Origin: UBA1206 sp045600105
Lineage (GTDB): Bacteria > Bacillota > Clostridia > Oscillospirales > CAG-382
Assembly (NCBI GenBank): GCA_045600105.1
Contig: JAZRXG010000016.1
Span: 1-35,999, forward strand
Reading direction: 5' to 3'
Length of the DNA: 35,999 nucleotides
The translations under genes and the position numbers were made by a program. Below, one piece after another: positions 32,062 to 35,999 of the stretch; within the stretch, counting starts at the first letter, position 1; every line of letters starts with the position of its first letter. The notes beneath the pieces were generated by a model. It saw only the letters and a list, made by a program, of their open reading frames with translations, ran no database searches and was not told where the DNA came from.

Positions 32062-33339
32062 TTGAATAGTTTTGTCGTTCACGGTGACGTCTGCTTCTGC
32101 ACCGATAAAAACGAAATAAAGACCTGTCCCGATTCCTACGCCGTCTGCGTCGACGGCGTTTCGGCAGGCGTGTTCGCGTCTTTACCTGACGAATACAAAA
32201 GCCTTCCGCTTTACGATTTCGGCGGAAAACTCATTATACCGGGAATGACCGACCTGCATATCCACGCGTCTCAGTTCGCGTTCCGCGGGATGTACGTCGA
32301 CGTCGAGCTCATGGAATGGCTGAACGTCCACGCTTTCCCCGAGGAAATGAAATTCTCGTCACTCGAATACGCCGACAAAGCGTACGGAATATTCACCGAA
32401 AGCCTCAGAAAAGGCGTGACCACGAGGGCGTGTATCTTCGCGTCCGCCCATACCGACGCCACCGAACTGCTTATGGAAAAGCTCGCGTCTTCCGGCATCG
32501 GCGCTTACGTCGGCAGGGTGAACATGGATATAAACGCGCCCGACGGACTGCGCGAGAAGGACGCGGATTTTTCGGCAGCCGAGACCGTCAGATGGCTTGA
32601 CGACACGGCTCACAGATACGACCGCGTCCGTCCGATAATAACTCCGCGCTTTGTGCCGTCCTGCTCACGCGAGCTGCTCGAAAAGCTCAAAGAGATCGTC
32701 GAAAAATACCGCGTTCCGTCGCAGTCGCACCTTTCGGAAAACCGCGAGGAGATGCGTATCGTCAAAGAAAGCTTTCCCGAATGCGGGACCTACGGCGACG
32801 TTTACGACAAATACGGTATGTTCGGCACCAATTCCAAAACGCTTATGGCGCATTGCGTCTATTCGCCCGATGCCGAGCTTGAAAAAATGAAAGAAAGAGG
32901 CGTGTTCATCGCGCATTGTCCCGCGTCGAACACCAACGTCATAACGGGCATCGCCCCGATACGCAAATACCTCGATATGGGCATGAAGCTGGGGCTTGCG
33001 AGCGACGTTGCGGGCGGTCACACCGACTCGATGTTCCACGCCGTCGTCGATACCATCCAGATGTCCAACCTCTATTACCGCTGCGTTGACGGAACGAAAA
33101 AGCAGCTTTCGTTCACTGAGGCGTTTTACCTCGCCACTAAGGGCGGCGGAGAATTTTTCGGAAAAGTCGGCAGCCTTGAAAAAGGCTACGATTTCGACGC
33201 CGTCGTGCTTGACGACGAAGCCATCCCTCATCCGCAGTGCCTCAACGTGCGCGAAAGACTCGAACGCTCGGTCTACCTCGGACTTGACGACAAAGGCGGT
33301 GTCTGTGCCAAATTCGTTTGCGGCGACAGGGTGGTGTGA
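32062..33339 (+). CDS. guaD: Guanine deaminase
   Basis: A 425-residue amidohydrolase with HIHASQFAFRG (metal HxH), the guanine-deaminase-type TPRFVPSCS, QSHLSEN, LMAHCVYS, HCPASN and the metal Asp in LASDVAGGHTDSM. It converts guanine to xanthine and ammonia in purine salvage or catabolism. The start is TTG at 32062 with GAGGAAA 5 to 10 nt upstream; the first in-frame ATG lies far inside the conserved region, so TTG is favoured. It overlaps the next gene by 1 bp. Confidence 0.9.
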   Translation: MNSFVVHGDVCFCTDKNEIKTCPDSYAVCVDGVSAGVFASLPDEYKSLPLYDFGGKLIIPGMTDLHIHASQFAFRGMYVDVELMEWLNVHAFPEEMKFSSLEYADKAYGIFTESLRKGVTTRACIFASAHTDATELLMEKLASSGIGAYVGRVNMDINAPDGLREKDADFSAAETVRWLDDTAHRYDRVRPIITPRFVPSCSRELLEKLKEIVEKYRVPSQSHLSENREEMRIVKESFPECGTYGDVYDKYGMFGTNSKTLMAHCVYSPDAELEKMKERGVFIAHCPASNTNVITGIAPIRKYLDMGMKLGLASDVAGGHTDSMFHAVVDTIQMSNLYYRCVDGTKKQLSFTEAFYLATKGGGEFFGKVGSLEKGYDFDAVVLDDEAIPHPQCLNVRERLERSVYLGLDDKGGVCAKFVCGDRVV

Positions 33340-33824
33340 TGGTGCTCCACAACATCGACCCCGTTTACGACCGTGACTCGCGCTATCTCATCCTCGGCTC
33401 GTTCCCGTCGGTAAAATCAAGGGAAACGGGATTTTTCTACGGGCACCCGCAGAATCGCTTCTGGCGCGTTCTGGCGTCGGTTTTCGGTGATGAGGTACCT
33501 CGGACGATCGATGAGAAAAAGCGTTTTCTGCTGAAAAACAACGTCGCTCTGTGGGACGCGATAGCCTCGTGCGAGATAGACGGCTCGTCGGACACGACGA
33601 TAAGGGAAGTAGTCCCGAACGATATCGGGCAGATACTCGAAAAGGCAAATATCGAAAACGTATTCTGCAACGGAAATAAATCTTACGAAACGTATATGAA
33701 ATACATATTCCCGTCGGTAGGCATAAAGCCCATACTTCTCCCGTCGACGAGTCCCGCCAACGCGGCGAAGTCGCTTGAAGCACTTGCGGAAATATGGAAA
33801 AACAAAATACTCGGAGGGAAATAA
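33339..33824 (+). CDS. DNA-deoxyinosine/uracil-DNA glycosylase family protein
   Basis: A 161-residue protein of the uracil-DNA-glycosylase superfamily: LILGSFPSVKSRETGFFYGHPQNRFWRVL at residues 16-45 contains the GSFPS motif I and the FYGHPQNRFW segment, followed by NVALWDAIASCE and the C-terminal LPSTSPAN motif II. This arrangement matches the DNA-deoxyinosine glycosylase subfamily, which removes hypoxanthine (deaminated adenine). It follows guanine deaminase with a 1-bp overlap, linking two functions around purine deamination, which may be chance. Confidence 0.88.
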   Translation: MVLHNIDPVYDRDSRYLILGSFPSVKSRETGFFYGHPQNRFWRVLASVFGDEVPRTIDEKKRFLLKNNVALWDAIASCEIDGSSDTTIREVVPNDIGQILEKANIENVFCNGNKSYETYMKYIFPSVGIKPILLPSTSPANAAKSLEALAEIWKNKILGGK

Positions 33825-33825
33825 A

Positions 33826-34212
33826 ATGGGAAAATTCATAACCGGCATCCATCACGTCTGCATCAAATGCGTCACGAACGAAGAATTCGCGAAAACCAAG
33901 GAATTTTACGGCAAGACCCTCGATCTTGAACTCAAACGCGACTGGGGAAGCGGAGTCATGTTCGAAACCGGCGGCGGACTTATCGAAGTGATCGTCGGCG
34001 CCAAAGAGAACCTGCCTCAGGGCGTGGTCCGTCACGTCGCTCTGCGTACCGACGACGTTGACGCAGTTATCGCGGAAGTGAAAAAAGCGGGATATGAGAT
34101 AATCACCGAACCCACCGATATCAATATTGCTTCCGTTCCCGTTTATCCTGTCAGGATCGCGTTCTGCCGCGGTCCTATGGGCGAAGAAATAGAGTTTTTC
34201 ACCGAAAAATAA
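33826..34212 (+). CDS. VOC (glyoxalase-fold) protein
   Basis: A 128-residue vicinal-oxygen-chelate protein with two beta-alpha-beta-beta-beta units: GIHHVCIKCVTNEEFAKTKEFYGKTLDLEL and VRHVALRTDDVDAVIAEVKKAGYE, ending FCRGPMGEEIEFF. His9, a mid-protein His (RHVAL) and the final Glu are the likely metal ligands. It may be a glyoxalase I or lyase-type enzyme; the substrate is unknown. A GGAGGG site precedes the ATG and the gene lies 1 bp after the glycosylase gene, ending this operon. Confidence 0.88.
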   Translation: MGKFITGIHHVCIKCVTNEEFAKTKEFYGKTLDLELKRDWGSGVMFETGGGLIEVIVGAKENLPQGVVRHVALRTDDVDAVIAEVKKAGYEIITEPTDINIASVPVYPVRIAFCRGPMGEEIEFFTEK

Positions 34213-34272
34213 GACAAAACAGACGGAAAATATTAATAAATTTTAACTTTTCGCAAATTTTCTCATATTCGA

Positions 34273-34301
34273 TTTACAAAACGATTTCTTTGTAGTATAA
34301 T
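34273..34301 (+). promoter_or_regulatory. Sigma-A promoter for the 34333 membrane protein
   Basis: TTTACA (34273-34278), a 17-bp spacer and a perfect TATAAT (34296-34301), in an AT-rich gap after the VOC gene. The start site would be near 34308, and GGAGGG at 34320-34325 is the ribosome binding site. Confidence 0.8.
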
Positions 34302-34332
34302 GCACACATCATCTCGGAGCGGAGGGAAAACG

Positions 34333-35193
34333 ATGAATCGAAGGATCTCGGTATATCGCCTTGCGGCGCTGACCGTGTTCGCCGTGTCGCTGCTGCTTTC
34401 CATTGTTCGTATATGGGTAATGGAAAAGAACATTGAAATAAGCGATATAACGACCGGCAACGTCTATTTTATCGAAAAAAATATCGAAACCACCGTTTTC
34501 GTCGTATTCTCGGTCTGCTTCACCGTCGCGTTCATCGTGCTCGGCATCTTCCTCGGCAAAAAAGCAAACACGGTCATCGATTCCGAAAACTCTCCGGTCG
34601 TGTTCTCTTCGGCACTCTGCGGCTTCATGCTGCTCGCCATCGGTCTTTATTATACTTATCAGTATTTCACTACCGACCGCGTGACTTTCGGAAAATTCAT
34701 CATCTGCATCATGATGATAGGCGCTTCCGTCATGTTCCTCTATTTTTCCATCTCGAAGAACGGAATGAAAAAAGCGCCGCTTTCTCTTATGCGCATCATC
34801 GTGTGCCTTTACGCTATCGTACGTCTCGTAGTCGATTTCATCGCGCAGAACAGTCTGCCGTCCAATTCAGCCATCGTGTTCCACATCCTCAGCCTGATAT
34901 TCTTCATGCTGTTCATGGTGTATGAGGGCAAGTCCGATTTCGGAGCGGCATCCATGCGCTATTATCTCGTCACGGGTTACCTCTGCGTGTTCTTCATGAT
35001 GATATTCGCGCTGCCGAACCTGTTCCTCACCCTCGGCGATTATTCGATGATCGATTCCTATGTTCTGTTCTCCGCAAACGACCTCGTCATCGCGTTCTAC
35101 GCCTTTACGCGCGTTTACTCCGTGGCAAGGACGAACGCCGACGAAGCTCCGGCAAAAGAGCAGATAAGCGAAAAGAAAAGCGAAAACGAATAA
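34333..35193 (+). CDS. Unknown multi-pass membrane protein, 286 aa
   Basis: I do not recognise the family. About seven hydrophobic segments are seen, roughly at residues 7-26, 55-77, 94-112, 125-140, 154-172, 184-198 and 215-237, with a further one near 245-262. The N-terminus is basic (MNRRISVYR) and the C-terminal 25 residues are charged (Lys/Glu/Ala), so the tail is probably cytoplasmic. It is a single-gene unit with its own strong promoter and a GGAGGG site before the ATG; an upstream in-frame ATG at 34300 lies inside the -10 box and is rejected. Confidence 0.78.
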   Translation: MNRRISVYRLAALTVFAVSLLLSIVRIWVMEKNIEISDITTGNVYFIEKNIETTVFVVFSVCFTVAFIVLGIFLGKKANTVIDSENSPVVFSSALCGFMLLAIGLYYTYQYFTTDRVTFGKFIICIMMIGASVMFLYFSISKNGMKKAPLSLMRIIVCLYAIVRLVVDFIAQNSLPSNSAIVFHILSLIFFMLFMVYEGKSDFGAASMRYYLVTGYLCVFFMMIFALPNLFLTLGDYSMIDSYVLFSANDLVIAFYAFTRVYSVARTNADEAPAKEQISEKKSENE

Positions 35194-35209
35194 AAAATTG
35201 AATTTGCTC

Positions 35210-35238
35210 TTGACATAACGGAATATTTGATATATAAT
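35210..35238 (+). promoter_or_regulatory. Fully consensus promoter of tRNA-Pro
   Basis: TTGACA (35210-35215), exactly 17 bp, TATAAT (35233-35238). Both boxes are perfect, the strongest promoter in the window, as expected for a stable RNA gene. It starts 16 bp after the membrane protein stop. Confidence 0.9.
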
Positions 35239-35240
35239 CA

Positions 35241-35275
35241 ATGACTGCGCGGGAGGACCGCACAGTCATATTTTT
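35241..35275 (+). other. Leader hairpin with T-run before tRNA-Pro
   Basis: ATGACTGCGC (35241-35250) pairs with GCACAGTCAT (35260-35269), ten positions with one mismatch, around a 9-nt loop (GGGAGGACC). It is followed by ATTTTT (35270-35275), directly adjoining the first tRNA base. It has the shape of an intrinsic terminator or attenuator placed between promoter and tRNA; it could also simply be a leader removed by RNase P. Confidence 0.6.
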
Positions 35276-35352
35276 CGGGGCGTGGCTCAGCTTGGTAGAG
35301 CGCCTGGTTCGGGACCAAGAGGCCGGAGGTCCAAATCCTCTCGCCCCGACCA
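35276..35352 (+). tRNA. tRNA-Pro (anticodon CGG)
   Basis: A 77-nt cloverleaf with encoded CCA. The acceptor stem CGGGGCG/CGCCCCG has seven perfect pairs, the D-arm GCTC/GAGC has GG in its loop, the anticodon loop is TTCGGGA (CGG, proline) and the T-stem is GGAGG/CCTCT. Two features are odd. The anticodon stem CCTGG/CCAAG has a C-A mismatch at 28-42. The T-loop reads TCCAAAT instead of TTCGAAT or TTCAAAT, so position 55 is C rather than the nearly universal U. Most other bases match bacterial tRNA-Pro. Confidence 0.92.
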
Positions 35353-35394
35353 CAAAAAACGCACATTTGTCTACGGGACAAATGTCCGTTTTTT
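35353..35394 (+). terminator. Strong terminator of tRNA-Pro
   Basis: ACATTTGTC (35363-35371) and GACAAATGT (35377-35385) form a perfect 9-bp stem with a 5-nt loop. It extends through one mismatch into AAAAAACG/CGTTTTTT, so the stem ends in a six-T tail (35389-35394). Confidence 0.88.
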
Positions 35395-35396
35395 GA

Positions 35397-35578
35397 ACGA
35401 TGTGTTCCGCTGCGCGGAACGTGATGCGCACTATGTGCGTGATGTATCCTTCGGACGTGATGTGCGCTTCGCGCGTGAAGTGATTTTGGCGGAACACGTC
35501 ACATCACTTTTGTCTAAGGCAAAAACATCACTGCGAACGAAGTGAGCAGCATCACTTGCCCGTCAGGGCAAACATCAC
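35397..35578. repeat. Regular mini-hairpin array with GTGATG and CATCAC linkers
   Basis: Left half: GTGATG at 35421, 35439 and 35457 and GTGAAG at 35475, an exact 18-bp period. Between them are small hairpins, for example GTTCCGC-tgc-GCGGAAC (35404-35420), CGCAC-tat-GTGCG (35427-35439) and GCGC-ttc-GCGC (35464-35474). Right half: the complementary CATCAC at 35502, 35526, 35550 and 35573, a 24, 24, 23-bp period, with hairpins TTTTGTC-taa-GGCAAAA (35508-35524), CTGC/GCAG (35531-35549) and TTGCCC-gtca-GGGCAA (35556-35571). AAGTGAT (35478-35484) and ATCACTT (35503-35509) pair at the centre. The halves are thus inverted in linker sequence and could fold into one long stem with side hairpins. No protein is encoded with confidence. 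Confidence 0.9.
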
Positions 35579-35607
35579 TTTACAAAGCATTGTTTTTATG
35601 TTATAAT
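35579..35607 (+). promoter_or_regulatory. Sigma-A promoter of the S23-like gene
   Basis: TTTACA (35579-35584), a 17-bp spacer and a perfect TATAAT (35602-35607). The -35 box begins at the base right after the last CATCAC of the hairpin array, so array and promoter abut. Confidence 0.8.
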
Positions 35608-35622
35608 ATCGTTGAAAGCGAG

Positions 35623-35988
35623 GTGTTGTTCATATCCGAATCTAAACTCCGTGATTTATCTATGTCTTTCTCCGTTCAGATCATCAATCTTGTCAAAGAC
35701 TTGAAATCAAAACACGAATCTGTCATTTCAAACCAAATCGGGCGTTCAGGTACTTCCATCGGCGCAAATATATACGAAGCAAACTATGCACAAGGCACAA
35801 AAGATTTTATCTCCAAACTTGAAATTGCTTTAAAAGAAGCAAGCGAAACGGGATATTGACTCGAACTTTTGTACCGAACAAATTATATCGATGAACAGAC
35901 TTACCAATCCTTAAATGAACAATGTATTTCAATTCGTGTAATGTTGATTGCCTCCTGCAAAACCGTGAAATCAAAAGAAAGCAAATAG
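35623..35988 (+). pseudogene. S23/four-helix-bundle protein gene, broken by a stop codon
   Basis: The translation SESKLRDLSMSFSVQIINLV, then a QIGRSGTSIGANIYEA segment and LEIALKEASETGY, matches the four-helix-bundle proteins first found as 23S rRNA intervening-sequence proteins. The conserved next residue, Trp in YWLELL, is TGA at 35857-35859, after which the frame reads on with the expected C-terminal helix (LELLYRTNYIDEQTYQSL) to TAG at 35986-35988. At the N-terminus the natural start position, 6 nt after GAGGTG (35620-35625), is ATA (35632), not ATG; an in-frame GTG at 35623 or TTG at 35626 could still serve. Both defects are single G-to-A changes. Other genes here use TGA as a stop, so recoding is unlikely. 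The sequence is AT-rich compared with most of the window. Function of intact members is unclear, possibly RNA- or partner-protein-binding. Confidence 0.85.
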
Positions 35989-35999
35989 AATTTGAAGCG

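Noticed and set aside
35282..35545. An 87-codon open frame across tRNA-Pro and the hairpin array
   Set aside because: It begins inside the tRNA and runs through terminator and hairpins; no ribosome binding site.
35397..35578. A CRISPR array
   Set aside because: Constant units are only 6 bp, periods are 18 and 24 bp, and the spacers are themselves palindromes; no cas gene is present.
35857..35859. TGA as a recoded Trp or selenocysteine codon in the S23 gene
   Set aside because: nrdD, rnfD and others end at TGA, so it is a stop in this organism, and no selenocysteine hairpin is expected at a Trp position.

Overview
The window looks like a chromosomal segment of a strictly anaerobic, gut-type Clostridia bacterium (Oscillospirales-like by inference; not proven from this window alone). 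The reasons are an oxygen-sensitive class III ribonucleotide reductase with its activase, a fused AdhE fermentation enzyme, Rnf-like membrane redox genes, a DUF4364 protein typical of Firmicutes, type I dockerin repeats, many lipoproteins, strong GGAGG ribosome binding sites and textbook sigma-A promoters. Several promoters have 17-bp spacers. The base composition is moderate GC with C/G-rich third positions. The first 400 bases (transposase remnant) and the last 400 bases (S23-like gene) are visibly more AT-rich than the rest.

Layout. 1-560: the tail of an IS1182-type transposase and a perfect hairpin. 619-2103 (minus): an unknown lipoprotein. 2270-11541: a redox and nucleotide block. A C_GCAxxG_C_C protein overlaps a NrdG-type activase. 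After a promoter with NrdR-like boxes comes NrdD with a fused C-terminal glutaredoxin-like domain, overlapping a thioredoxin-reductase-like flavoprotein that lacks the usual NADPH-phosphate motif. A GH28-like lipoprotein and AdhE follow. 11547-19030: an APH-like kinase, a discoidin/DUF4855/Ig-like lipoprotein, NagA, a ROK sugar kinase and a secreted SGNH(DUF4886-like)-discoidin-dockerin protein, together suggesting amino-sugar and polysaccharide scavenging. 19147-21315 (minus): DUF4364, nth, galM operon. 21396-24845: an unusual three-gene locus of divergent RnfC with a long acidic tail, divergent RnfD without the usual flavin-attachment threonine, and an unknown membrane protein. 24820-25782 (minus): a ComEC-like MBL hydrolase. 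25837-27195: RlmD-type RNA methyltransferase. 27324-29811: an unknown charged protein with a recent internal duplication and a small DUF6054-like protein. 29848-34212: MATE transporter fused to an RsbW-like ATPase domain, GtrA, guanine deaminase, a DNA-deoxyinosine/uracil glycosylase-like protein and a VOC protein. 34333-35193: an unknown multi-pass membrane protein. 35210-35999: a consensus promoter, a leader hairpin with a T-run, an atypical tRNA-Pro(CGG), a strong terminator, a strikingly regular array of mini-hairpins (GTGATG linkers every 18 bp, then CATCAC linkers every 23-24 bp), and an S23/four-helix-bundle gene broken at both its start codon and a conserved Trp codon.

How the genes work together. 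NrdG would install the glycyl radical on NrdD. The fused redoxin and the adjacent flavoprotein could recycle the disulfide formed during dNTP synthesis, perhaps with ferredoxin as the electron source. AdhE re-oxidises NADH. NagA, the ROK kinase, GalM and the secreted proteins fit sugar uptake and processing. The best candidates for something not well described are the hairpin array beside the S23 gene, the reduced RnfC-RnfD locus, and the MATE-ATPase fusion. No gene-free stretch exceeds 300 bases; the longest is 35353-35622, which is filled by the terminator and the array.
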